Source: Planctomycetaceae bacterium UBA4732
Lineage (GTDB): Bacteria > Planctomycetota > Planctomycetia > Gemmatales > Gemmataceae
NCBI GenBank assembly: GCA_002404095.1
Contig: DHJA01000284.1
Location: 44,575 to 51,070, forward strand
Direction of reading: 5' to 3'
DNA: 6,496 nucleotides
A program made the position numbers and the translations under genes. This document shows positions 1 through 5,831 of the stretch, in pieces. A model generated the notes under the pieces. The model saw only the letters and a list, made by a program, of their open reading frames with translations. It did no database searches and was not told where the DNA came from. Each line of letters begins with the position of its first letter. Within the stretch, counting starts at the first letter, position 1.

Positions 1-870
1 ATCGCCATCCTCATCGGCCTGCTGTTGCCCGCCGTGCAAAAGGTTCGCGAGGCCGCCGCCCGCTTGCAATGCACCAATAACCTCAAGCAGCTGGGCTTGG
101 CCGCACAAAACTACGCCTCCGCCTACAACAATCAGCTCCCTCCGCTGGTTTCAGCTCAGAGTGGATCGGGCTCTTATAACGGCACCATCCTGTTGACCCT
201 CCTTCCGTTCGTCGAGCAGAAAGGGCTGTTCGACCAGCGTATGGCCGCCCCCGCCAACACCTTTATCGGCCCTCCTAACCCCGTTCCCGTCAAGATTTAC
301 ACCTGCCCTTCTGACTTCACCGTCGCATCCAATGGGGTGAACACGTTCGGCTACGCGGCGTCGAGCTACGGGGCGAACTATCAGTTGTTCGGCACGGTTG
401 CCCAAAACACGGGCTTCGGGCCTCAGTTCACGGTGGGCAATATTCCCGACGGCACGTCTAACACCGTCGCCTTCGCCGAGCATCTCAGCGTCGGGTACGT
501 TTCCGGCGGCCCTTGCCTTACCGTGTGGGACGCCTGGTCTACCTCAAACAAGTGTTTTTATTCGGCCGGAAATGGAGACGCGAATCATGGGCCTTGGATC
601 GGAGTCAATGCCAACATGCCCTATATCTCGTACTGGTGTACCAACGGAGACATGCTCAACGGCACTGGGCCTTACTACTGGTACTCCATCCAAGTCGGAC
701 CAAAAGCCCCGAACGCCCATCGGTGTTCCACTAGCAGCGCCCACACCGGCGTCGTTCAGGTCGCGCTAGCCGACGGCAGCGTACGCGGCGTCAGCGCCGG
801 CATTTCGCAGTCCACATGGATGAACGCCTTGCTCCCCGCCGACGGCAATCCCCTTGGCAGTGATTGGTAA
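1..870 (+). CDS. DUF1559 prepilin-like protein, 5' end outside window
   Basis: The frame is open from base 1 to the TAA at 868-870, giving 289 visible residues. It begins inside the N-terminal hydrophobic helix ([15 protein letters not shown]), followed by [17 protein letters not shown], which is the hallmark opening of planctomycete DUF1559 proteins. In that family a short type IV prepilin-like leader (FTLIELLVV-type) comes just before, so probably only 15-25 residues are missing. The C-terminal half has the [14 protein letters not shown] segment (about residues 148-161) and an H-X9-DG motif (His248, Asp258-Gly259), the prepilin-processing-associated signature. The protein is expected to be membrane-anchored or exported and pseudopilin-like; the role of these large paralogous families is unknown. 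The TTG at codon 9 lies within the helix and is not a credible start. A lipoprotein gene follows after 86 bp, a common pairing in these genomes. Family identification is firm and function is not. Confidence 0.93.
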   Translation: MAILIGLLLPAVQKVREAAARLQCTNNLKQLGLAAQNYASAYNNQLPPLVSAQSGSGSYNGTILLTLLPFVEQKGLFDQRMAAPANTFIGPPNPVPVKIYTCPSDFTVASNGVNTFGYAASSYGANYQLFGTVAQNTGFGPQFTVGNIPDGTSNTVAFAEHLSVGYVSGGPCLTVWDAWSTSNKCFYSAGNGDANHGPWIGVNANMPYISYWCTNGDMLNGTGPYYWYSIQVGPKAPNAHRCSTSSAHTGVVQVALADGSVRGVSAGISQSTWMNALLPADGNPLGSDW

Positions 871-956
871 GCGGCTCACCACGTTCTCGTTTCCCCGGCG
901 TCTTCGGACGGCCGGCGTACTTTTATAGCCCCGAAGGGCCGGGAGTACACATTACC

Positions 957-1346
957 ATGCGCCGCGTGACTGTCACGGTTCTGCCGGTGCTTCTCTTGGC
1001 CCTGATGGGGTGCAGCCCAGGCCAGGCCACCGTTTCAGGGACGGTCGCCCTTGACGGCAAGCCTCTGGAAGAGGGGAACATTGCCTTCCGGCCGCTGCCG
1101 GCGACGGCCTCGTCAGAAGCGATTGGCGGTCCAATCAAGGACGGGAAGTACGAGGTCAAGGCTCGTCCCGGACTGAACCGGGTGGAGATCACCGCCACCC
1201 GGATTGTGCCCGGCAAGAAAGACAATTTTGGCACCTCGCTCCGCCAGAGCATTATTCCTATAAGGTACAACGCCCAATCGGAGCTGACGAAGGATATTAG
1301 TGTTGGTGCAACCAAGGAGCTTAACTTTGAACTAACGTCCCGCTAA
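957..1346 (+). CDS. Small lipoprotein with carboxypeptidase-regulatory/transthyretin-like fold
   Basis: The product is 129 aa. I chose ATG 957 because it begins a clean lipoprotein signal peptide: MRR, a hydrophobic stretch (VTVTVLPVLLLALMG), then Cys19 in an LMGC lipobox. Earlier in-frame codons would only add a non-hydrophobic leader. The Shine-Dalgarno is weak (GGGAG about 11 nt upstream). The mature part opens with VSGTVALDGKPLEEGNIAF and continues with a GGPIKDGKYEV segment. This is the pattern of planctomycete lipoproteins with one carboxypeptidase-regulatory-like beta-sandwich domain, and the length fits. It is probably anchored in a membrane facing the periplasm; no ligand or partner is known. 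It lies 86 bp after the DUF1559 gene on the same strand and may be cotranscribed with it. A 6-bp hairpin overlaps its stop codon. Confidence 0.85.
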   Translation: MRRVTVTVLPVLLLALMGCSPGQATVSGTVALDGKPLEEGNIAFRPLPATASSEAIGGPIKDGKYEVKARPGLNRVEITATRIVPGKKDNFGTSLRQSIIPIRYNAQSELTKDISVGATKELNFELTSR

Positions 1347-1356
1347 TACGAGCGGG
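1339..1356 (+). terminator. Small hairpin overlapping the lipoprotein stop codon
   Basis: CCCGCT (1339-1344) pairs perfectly with AGCGGG (1351-1356) around a 6-nt loop. The TAA stop (1344-1346) straddles the stem. No T-run follows, so this is at best a weak or non-canonical terminator for the DUF1559-lipoprotein unit. Confidence 0.25.
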
Positions 1357-1485
1357 CCGGGCAGGTGAACTTGGTCGTTCGGTGGTCGAGGTTCGTTGCA
1401 CGCCTGGAGTCGCCTCTAAGGTGGCTTTCGCCGTTCCGCGCGGTAGCTTGAACGTAATCCGCCACCCAAGCGAGGAGGTTACGTC

Positions 1486-1590
1486 ATGCCCCTTCTGGAC
1501 CATTTCCACCCCCCGTTGAGCGAACGGCGCCCAGCAGGCGGTGCGAAAGCTAGCCGCGGCGCCAGCCCAGGCCGCCTCCTACCTCAATAA
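1486..1590 (+). pseudogene. 5' remnant of a planctomycete hypothetical gene (MPLLDHFHPPL... family)
   Basis: A textbook Shine-Dalgarno (GAGGAGG, 1472-1478) lies 7 nt before ATG 1486. The first ~15 codons read MPLLDHFHPPLSERR, an opening I recognise from a family of planctomycete hypothetical proteins, possibly DUF4058-like; I am not sure of the family name. After about base 1530 the frame turns into low-complexity residues (PAGGAKASRGAS...) and ends at TAA 1588-1590. From the same point another frame encodes a WD40-protein tail. The simplest reading is that only the ribosome-binding site and first ~45 coding bases survive, joined to foreign sequence by a deletion or rearrangement. It could still be translated as a 34-residue peptide, which would be meaningless if this reading is right. 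Confidence 0.5.
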
Positions 1591-1975
1591 GTACTTGCAG
1601 CCAGTTCAGGCCGTGGACGAGCGCCGTGTGGCCCGGTTGATCGCCGCTCTGGATAGCGAAGAGTTCTCCGTGCGCGAAAAGGCGGCGGCCGAGCTGGAGA
1701 AACTGGGCGAGGCCGCGGCGGCAGCTTGCCGCCAGGCGCTGGTCAAACAACCCTCGGCGGAAGTCCGCAGTCGTCTGGAAGCGATTCTGAAGACGCAGCT
1801 CGAAGCGTGGTCCGGCAACTCTCCAGAACACCTTCGCCTGCTTCGCGCGCTGGAGACGTTGGAATTCTCCGGCACACTTGAGGCGAGACAGGTGCTGCAA
1901 CGGCTGGCGCGAGGCGCGCCCGGCGCCACGTTGACCGAAGACGCGAGAGCAGCGCTGGGCAGGTTGAGGCATTAA
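1532..1975 (+). pseudogene. C-terminal remnant of a WD40-repeat protein
   Basis: The frame starting QQAVRKLAAAPAQA (from 1532) and ending at TAA 1973-1975 encodes about 147 residues. It matches the C-terminal tail usual in planctomycete WD40-repeat proteins: an AxRKLAAAPxQA helix, the RVARLIAALDSEEFSVREKA HEAT-like segment, then LRALETLEFSGTLEARQVL and a final RAALGRLRH. None of the WD40 propellers that should precede it are present. An in-frame TGA at 1517-1519 lies just upstream, and the only nearby start, GTG 1541, falls inside the conserved helix with no convincing ribosome-binding site. I therefore read it as a 3' gene fragment. An alternative is that it is still translated as a small HEAT-like protein. 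A strong hairpin 10 bp after the stop may be the parent gene's terminator. Confidence 0.65.
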
Positions 1976-1985
1976 CCGACACAAG

Positions 1986-2004
1986 GCGCCGGTCTGACCG
2001 GCGC
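1986..2004 (+). terminator. Strong GC hairpin after the WD40 remnant
   Basis: GCGCCGGT (1986-1993) and ACCGGCGC (1997-2004) form a perfect 8-bp stem (7 bp with a 5-nt loop if the tight 3-nt loop opens). It begins 10 nt after the TAA of the WD40 fragment. No U-tract follows, so it would be a hairpin-only terminator or mRNA stabiliser. Confidence 0.4.
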
Positions 2005-2026
2005 TGCGTCGCAGGATGGCGTCGGG

Positions 2027-2032
2027 TATACT
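2027..2032 (+). promoter_or_regulatory. Possible -10 box for the gene at 2055
   Basis: TATACT matches the sigma-70 -10 consensus at five of six bases and lies 22 nt before ATG 2055. I see no good -35 hexamer 16-18 nt upstream; that stretch falls at the hairpin edge and reads CTGCGT. If used, the leader would be only about 15 nt, just covering the AGGAGG ribosome-binding site. Confidence 0.3.
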
Positions 2033-2054
2033 CGCCGGCACAGGAGGATCCGTC

Positions 2055-2582
2055 ATGGACAAGAATGAGCCGGGTCTGGTCGAACAGTTGCACCGGGAAG
2101 CGCTCCAGGCCCACTGGAAACAAAAGAGCAAGGAACGCGCCATGGTTGAAACCATGTTCCGGGAAGCCCGGGAACGACAGCGGCAGGAAGAGGAGCATGG
2201 CCGCGCGCTGGTGGAATCGACCCACCGCGCGGCCTTACAACAACGTCAAGATCGTCCGTCCCTGGTTGAACCGCCGACCATTCATTACACGGAGTTACCG
2301 GAAGCGAAGCCGGACAGCCCGCTCTTTCGCGAGTGGGAAATCTATCGGCAACAGGCGGCGCGTTTGCTTGCCGAAGGAAATGCAGGCCGTCACGTCCTAA
2401 TCAAGGGCGCGCAGATCATTGGCGTCTGGGACACGCACGACGAAGCGGCGGCGGCGGGCTACCAGCGGTTCCTCGGCCAGCCGTTCCTCGTTCATCAAAT
2501 TCAAGAAAGCGAGCGCGTGCTGCGCTGCGTGACCGAGCGACTATGCCGCAACTTACCTTCCCCATCCCATCCGGCGAATTGA
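2055..2582 (+). CDS. Planctomycete hypothetical protein with N-terminal 22-aa repeats
   Basis: The product is 175 aa. I chose ATG 2055 because AGGAGG (2042-2047) lies 7 nt upstream; an in-frame ATG at 2016 has no such site. Residues 8-74 hold an imperfect tandem repeat with period about 22 beginning LVEQLHREAL, MVETMFREAR, LVESTHRAAL and LVEPP. This part is charged, Gln/Glu/Arg-rich and probably helical or coiled-coil. Residues ~88-160 (SPLFREWEIYRQQAARLLAEG, HVLIKGAQIIGVWDTHDEA, FLVHQIQ) look like a conserved domain I have seen in many planctomycete hypothetical proteins, often encoded just before a retropepsin-like protein. Its function is unknown. There is no signal peptide or membrane segment, so it is probably cytoplasmic. 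Its last 40 bases overlap the start of the next, truncated gene, consistent with former translational coupling. Confidence 0.8.
   Translation: MDKNEPGLVEQLHREALQAHWKQKSKERAMVETMFREARERQRQEEEHGRALVESTHRAALQQRQDRPSLVEPPTIHYTELPEAKPDSPLFREWEIYRQQAARLLAEGNAGRHVLIKGAQIIGVWDTHDEAAAAGYQRFLGQPFLVHQIQESERVLRCVTERLCRNLPSPSHPAN
2076..2276 (+). repeat. Tandem ~66-bp (22-codon) imperfect repeats inside the gene at 2055
   Basis: Units begin at residues 8, 30, 52 and 70 with L/M-V-E, followed by a (H/F)-R-(E/A)-A core. The first two units are 22 residues long, the third is 18, and the fourth is only a start. Similarity is clear at protein level and partial at DNA level; for example CCGGGAAGC occurs in units one and two. 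This points to old internal duplication. Confidence 0.7.
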
Positions 2583-2665
2583 CGCTGTTGGTGATGGTCG
2601 GCCACAACCAGAAAGCCCTGGCAGCCGTGATCGCGGCCGGTCAGGCGCTGCCGCCGCCCATCTGA
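2543..2665 (+). pseudogene. 5' remnant of a retropepsin-like aspartyl protease gene
   Basis: ATG 2543 opens a 40-residue frame (MPQLTFPIPSGELTLLVMVG, then an AAVIAAGQALPPPI end) that stops at TGA 2663-2665. From memory, this opening matches planctomycete proteins that begin MPxLTFP, continue with a (V/L)xIGLN-like strand and AAGxPxPPP, and then enter the catalytic D-T/S-G motif of a retropepsin-like aspartyl protease. Here the frame ends exactly before that motif, so no catalytic residue is encoded. The start overlaps the 3' end of the upstream hypothetical gene by 40 bp in another frame, as expected for a coupled pair. The stop lies 6 bp from the convergent fumC stop, so the rest of the gene was probably lost in the event that placed fumC here. 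An independent small protein is possible but less likely. Confidence 0.5.
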
Positions 2666-2671
2666 CAGATC

Positions 2672-4060
2672 CTATCCCACCCCAGGCCCAATCATCTTCT
2701 CCGGGCGCACCAGCGCGTCAAACTCCTCGCCGTTCAGATAGCCCAACTCCACGCACGCCTCGCGCAGCGTCTTACCTTCCGCGTGCGCTTTCTTTGCGGT
2801 CTTCGCGGCCTTGTCGTAACCGATGCGGGGGTTGAGCGCCGTCACCAGCATCAGTGAATTGGCGACGTGCCGCCGGATCTGTTCGCGGTTCGGCTCCAAT
2901 TCCTCTACGCAATGTTCGGTAAACGACCGGCACGAGTCGCCGAGCAGCCGGATCGAATGCAAGATATTGTGGATAATAAGAGGTTTGAAGACGTTTAACT
3001 CGAAATTACCCTGCGAACCGGCCACGGCGACCGCCGTGTCGTTGCCGATCACCTGCACACACACCATCGTCATCGCCTCGCACTGTGTCGGGTTGACCTT
3101 TCCCGGCATGATCGACGACCCCGGCTCATTCTCCGGCAGCGATAGCTCGCCCAATCCGCAGCGAGGACCCGAACCCATCCAACGAACATCATTAGCGATC
3201 TTCATTAGCCCACATGCCAGCGTCCGCAAGGCGCCGCTGAGCATGACCAGACCGTCGTGCGCCGCCAAGGCCGCGAATTTGTTCGGCGCCGAGACAAACG
3301 GCAGCTTCGTTTCCTCGGCGATCTTCGCGGCCACTCGCTCGGCAAATTCAGGATGCGCATTCAGGCCGGTGCCGACGGCGGTGCCGCCCAGGGCCAGCTC
3401 ATAAATCTCCGGCAGCACTTCGCGGATTCGCTTCATGCCGGCGTCCAGTTGGGCGACGTAACCGGAAAACTCTTGGCCCAACGTCAACGGCACGGCGTCC
3501 ATTAAATGCGTCCGGCCAATTTTCACGATGTCGCGGAACGCCGTCGCCTTGGCGTCTAGGACGTCGCGCATCTGTTGCACGCGCGGCAGCAAGTGATGTA
3601 GCACTTGTTCGGCCGCGGCGATGTGCATGGCGGTCGGAAACGTATCATTGGACGATTGAGACATATTTACGTGGTCATTCGGATGGACCGGATTCTTACC
3701 GCCCATCTTGGCGCCGGCCGCCTCAATGGCGCGGTTGGAAATGACCTCGTTTACATTCATGTTGCTTTGCGTACCGCTGCCCGTTTGCCAGATGCGCAGC
3801 GGGAAATGATCGTCGAGCCGGCCGGAAATCACTTCATCCGCGGCCGCCACAATGAGATCCGCCTTATCTTTCGGCAAAAGGCCAAGGTCGCGGTTGACGA
3901 GCGCGGCCGCCTTCTTGAGGACGCCGAAGGCGCGGATCACCGGCCGCGGCATCACGTCGGCGCCGATGTCGAAGTGGATGAGCGAGCGGGCCGTCTGGGC
4001 GCCGTAATAGCGGTCGTCGGGCACTTCAATCTGGCCCATCGTGTCTGTTTCGATTCGCAT
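2672..4060 (-). CDS. fumC: Class II fumarate hydratase
   Basis: The product is 462 aa, close to the ~465 aa usual for FumC. It catalyses reversible hydration of fumarate to L-malate in the TCA cycle as an iron-independent homotetramer in the cytoplasm. Visible motifs are [16 protein letters not shown] (about 91-106), [18 protein letters not shown] (126-143), the [10 protein letters not shown] segment with the catalytic-pair His at 185, and the superfamily signature [11 protein letters not shown] at 314-324, whose first Ser (315) is the expected catalytic serine. TQCEAM follows directly, as in true fumarases. I chose ATG 4060 (MRIETDTMG) because the longer frame to 4108 would be encoded by an inverted repeat. 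No strong Shine-Dalgarno is visible. It lies 97 bp after aroF on the same strand, with that gap filled by a REP-like doublet, and is convergent with the truncated gene at 2665. All key residues are intact. Confidence 0.97.
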   Translation of the reverse strand: MRIETDTMGQIEVPDDRYYGAQTARSLIHFDIGADVMPRPVIRAFGVLKKAAALVNRDLGLLPKDKADLIVAAADEVISGRLDDHFPLRIWQTGSGTQSNMNVNEVISNRAIEAAGAKMGGKNPVHPNDHVNMSQSSNDTFPTAMHIAAAEQVLHHLLPRVQQMRDVLDAKATAFRDIVKIGRTHLMDAVPLTLGQEFSGYVAQLDAGMKRIREVLPEIYELALGGTAVGTGLNAHPEFAERVAAKIAEETKLPFVSAPNKFAALAAHDGLVMLSGALRTLACGLMKIANDVRWMGSGPRCGLGELSLPENEPGSSIMPGKVNPTQCEAMTMVCVQVIGNDTAVAVAGSQGNFELNVFKPLIIHNILHSIRLLGDSCRSFTEHCVEELEPNREQIRRHVANSLMLVTALNPRIGYDKAAKTAKKAHAEGKTLREACVELGYLNGEEFDALVRPEKMIGPGVG

Positions 4061-4073
4061 CGTTTTTGCCCCC

Positions 4074-4158
4074 GGCGAACGGCCGGCGTGAGCCGGCTGG
4101 TGCGTCACAATGTCGGCGACCGTGTTCTATACCAGCCGGCTCACGCCGGCCGTTCGCC
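4074..4158. repeat. Perfect 28-bp inverted repeat (REPIN/BIME-like) between aroF and fumC
   Basis: Arms 4074-4101 and 4131-4158 are exact reverse complements (28 of 28) around a 29-nt spacer. Each arm also contains its own small palindrome, GCCGGC-GTGA-GCCGGC (4082-4097, mirrored at 4135-4150). The small stem extends by a G-T and a C-G pair and has a GNRA-type GTGA loop. A short palindrome occurring as an inverted pair is the architecture of REP doublets/REPINs. The last base of the right arm is the last base of the aroF stop codon. In the aroF-fumC transcript the whole element would fold into a long hairpin, which could end transcription, stabilise the upstream mRNA or set differential expression. 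No U-tract follows. Confidence 0.9.
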
Positions 4159-5213
4159 TAATTCAACGTGCGCCCCAGAGGTTCCGCCAGGCGGCGCAGT
4201 GATTCTAGTAAGCGCGTGAAGGCCGCGAAATCTAGCGACTGCGCGCCATCGGACAGCGCATGGTCGGGGTCGGGATGAACCTCAAGGAGCAAACCGTCCG
4301 CGCCGGCCGCGAGCGCCGCCAACGCCATCGGCGGCACGTAGTCGCGCTTGCCGGTGCCGTGACTCGGGTCTACCAGGATCGGCAAGTGCGACAAGTGCTT
4401 GGCCGGCGGGATCACTGAAAGGTCCAGTGTATTACGGCTATGATCCGAAAAAGTGCGCACGCCGCGCTCGCATAGGATCACGTTGTAATTGCCGCCGGAC
4501 ATCACGTACTCGGCCGACATCAGCCACTCTTCCAGCGTGGCCGACAAGCCGCGCTTCAGCAAGACCGGCTTAGCGATCCGAGAAACGCGCTTGAGCAAAC
4601 TGAAATTCTGCATGTTGCGGGCGCCAATCTGGATCACGTCCGCCGCGGCCGCCACCGCTTCCGCATTTTCCGTATCCATTAACTCCGTTACAACGCCCAT
4701 GCCAGTCTTCTCGCGCACGCGCGCCAAAATGTCGAGTCCTTGTTGGCCTAGCCCTTGAAAGGAGTACGGACTGCTACGCGGTTTGAAGGCGCCGGCCCGC
4801 ATCAATCGTACGCCTTGCCCATGCAAGAACTCGGCGGTGCGCAGGATCATATCCTCGTTCTCGACGGAACACGGCCCAGCGATGATCGTGAATGTGCCGG
4901 GGCCGATGACCACAGCATCTCCCCTCGCCCCTTTGGGGAGAGGGGTGGGGGTGAGGGGAATGCGGACGCGCGTATCGTCCTCGTGCATTTCCCGGCTGGC
5001 GAGTTTGTACGGTTTGGTGACGCGGATCAATTCCGAGACGCCGGGTTGCACTTCGAGCAGTCGCGGATCGACGGCGCCGACATTGCCGGTGATGCCGATG
5101 GCGGTGCGCGTGGCGCCGGGCAGCGGATGCGGCGTGAGGTTCATGCCGCGGATGACGGCGAGGACTTGCTCGACTTGTTGCGGCGTGGCGTGACTGTGCA
5201 TGACGACGAGCAT
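4158..5213 (-). CDS. aroF: 3-deoxy-7-phosphoheptulonate (DAHP) synthase, type I-beta
   Basis: The product is 351 aa. It condenses phosphoenolpyruvate and erythrose 4-phosphate to DAHP, the first step of the shikimate pathway to aromatic amino acids. Residues 1-~66 (MLVVMHSHATPQQVEQVLAVI...) are the ferredoxin-like/ACT-like regulatory domain found in Thermotoga-type enzymes. The TIM barrel starts at about 107 with FTIIAGPCSVE. Visible active-site parts are Cys115, KPRSSPYSFQG (144-154), VLLKRG (217-222), His285 in VDPSHGTGKRD, Glu311 in LLEVHP, and Asp322 in SDGAQSLDF. As I recall, the T. maritima metal ligands are Cys102, His272, Glu298 and Asp309; all four here are shifted by exactly 13. That equals a 13-residue insert (86-98, PLTPTPLPKGARG) encoded by a palindromic repeat in the interdomain linker. 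ATG 5213 follows hicA by 21 bp with a weak GGGGA site. No catalytic residue is missing. Effector control cannot be read from sequence. Confidence 0.95.
   Translation of the reverse strand: MLVVMHSHATPQQVEQVLAVIRGMNLTPHPLPGATRTAIGITGNVGAVDPRLLEVQPGVSELIRVTKPYKLASREMHEDDTRVRIPLTPTPLPKGARGDAVVIGPGTFTIIAGPCSVENEDMILRTAEFLHGQGVRLMRAGAFKPRSSPYSFQGLGQQGLDILARVREKTGMGVVTELMDTENAEAVAAAADVIQIGARNMQNFSLLKRVSRIAKPVLLKRGLSATLEEWLMSAEYVMSGGNYNVILCERGVRTFSDHSRNTLDLSVIPPAKHLSHLPILVDPSHGTGKRDYVPPMALAALAAGADGLLLEVHPDPDHALSDGAQSLDFAAFTRLLESLRRLAEPLGRTLN
4920..4958. repeat. 39-bp palindromic C/G-rich element inserted in-frame in aroF
   Basis: The outer stem is TCCCCTC (4920-4926) with GAGGGGA (4953-4959). The inner hairpin is CCCC (4928-4931) with GGGG (4935-4938). 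On the minus strand it encodes exactly 13 codons, PLTPTPLPKGARG (aroF residues 86-98). Peptides of the LTPTPLPxG type are the translation of a dispersed palindromic repeat seen in many bacterial genomes, usually between genes. Its composition and the homology gap indicate an insertion rather than ancestral coding sequence. Confidence 0.75.
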
Positions 5214-5234
5214 GGCATCCCCGTGACATCGGCT

Positions 5235-5441
5235 TTACAAATCCGCTGTGCTTAACCCCGTCTGTCTCATGAAGACGCGCTGCGTCCCGATGGGCAGTGT
5301 TTTGTTGCCGTGGACAGGAACCGGCACACTTCGCAGACCGTCCGGACTGATGTAGATATGGTGGCTGCTTTTGATTCGAGCGAACCGCCAGCCCTTCCGC
5401 TCCAATGCCCGGCACATATCCTTGCCGGATAGGCGTTTCAC
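5235..5441 (-). CDS. hicA: HicA-family mRNA interferase toxin
   Basis: The product is 68 aa, within the usual 60-90 aa for HicA/YcfA toxins, which have a double-stranded-RNA-binding-like fold and cleave mRNA during translation. The family pattern is complete: RLSGKDMCRALERKGW, then KSSHHIYISPDG with the putative catalytic His at 27 or 28, and VPVPVHGNKTLPIGTQRVFMRQTGLS. The start is GTG 5441, overlapping the hicB TGA in a GTGA arrangement, which implies translational coupling. The alternative ATG at residue 9 would remove the conserved RLSGK opening. It lies directly after the antitoxin and 21 bp before aroF, so toxin transcripts may read into aroF. Nothing looks inactivated. Confidence 0.9.
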   Translation of the reverse strand: MKRLSGKDMCRALERKGWRFARIKSSHHIYISPDGLRSVPVPVHGNKTLPIGTQRVFMRQTGLSTADL

Positions 5442-5656
5442 AGGTCGATCTCCATCACCTGATCTCGTGGGGAGCGGTCTTCGGGGTCGAATGGATTCTG
5501 TTCGTTCATAACCTCAATCATGCCCTCGGCCGCTTCCCGGACGTTTGCCAGAGCTTCCTCCATCGTGTCGCCGCACGACACGCATCCCGGCAACGCCGGG
5601 ATGGCGACCGAGTAACCGCCCTCGTTCTCAGGGTGCAGGATGACTTTCACCTTCAT
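5438..5656 (-). CDS. hicB: HicB-family antitoxin (short form)
   Basis: The product is 72 aa: MKVKVILHPENEGGYSVAIP followed by ALPGCVSCGDTMEEALANVREAAEGMI. This is the partial RNase-H-like HicB domain that binds and blocks HicA. I chose ATG 5656 because AAGGA lies 8 nt upstream and the conserved domain begins there; an in-frame start at 5701 would add 15 unrelated residues. The protein ends soon after the domain and has no C-terminal HTH or ribbon-helix-helix DNA-binding extension of the kind E. coli HicB carries. Autoregulation by direct operator binding is therefore not obvious. Gene order is antitoxin first, with a 4-nt overlap into hicA. Confidence 0.9.
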   Translation of the reverse strand: MKVKVILHPENEGGYSVAIPALPGCVSCGDTMEEALANVREAAEGMIEVMNEQNPFDPEDRSPRDQVMEIDL

Positions 5657-5735
5657 ACTTTGGTTCCTTGCCGACGGCCGGTATAGCAGACTGCCTTTCA
5701 TGGGAGGAACGCGGCCGAATTATGCCGTCGATGCC

Positions 5736-5764
5736 ATTGTAACCCGCGCTGAACTATGGAGCAA
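5736..5764 (-). promoter_or_regulatory. Candidate sigma-70-type promoter for hicB-hicA-aroF-fumC
   Basis: On the minus strand, TTGCTC (5764-5759, three of six to consensus) and TACAAT (5741-5736, five of six) are separated by 17 nt. They lie about 80 nt upstream of hicB ATG 5656, in the intergenic space after the zinc-ribbon gene. A nearer alternative is an extended -10-like TGCTATAC around 5680-5690. Planctomycete promoters are poorly defined, so this is tentative. Confidence 0.3.
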
Positions 5765-5831
5765 CGACTATAGCCGGACAGGCGTTTCAGACGTGGTCGG
5801 CGAAACTATTTTCTCTTGCCTTGGGTGAACC

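Noticed and set aside
904..915. CGGCCGGCGT near 910 as a third copy of the REP-like arm
   Set aside because: Only about 11 bases match the arm, the following GAGCCGGC half is absent, and GC-rich DNA produces such matches by chance.
1339..2004. Rho-independent terminators with U-tracts
   Set aside because: Both hairpins in this stretch lack a downstream T-run, so I list them only as hairpins with low to moderate confidence.
1550..2225. Minus-strand open frames of 160-201 codons across the WD40 remnant
   Set aside because: The plus-strand frame has recognisable family sequence. The minus frames are Arg/Ser/Leu-rich shadows without motifs or ribosome-binding sites.
4061..4108. N-terminal extension of fumC ([16 protein letters not shown]) from an upstream ATG
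   Set aside because: These codons are the translation of the left arm of the inverted repeat. FumC proteins normally start near MRIETDTMG, and no ribosome-binding site supports the longer form.
3605..4219. 204-codon plus-strand open frame opposite fumC and the repeat
   Set aside because: It is antisense to a clearly conserved fumarase, crosses the inverted repeat, and its protein (Arg/His/Val-rich) resembles no family. GC-rich third positions commonly leave such antisense frames open.
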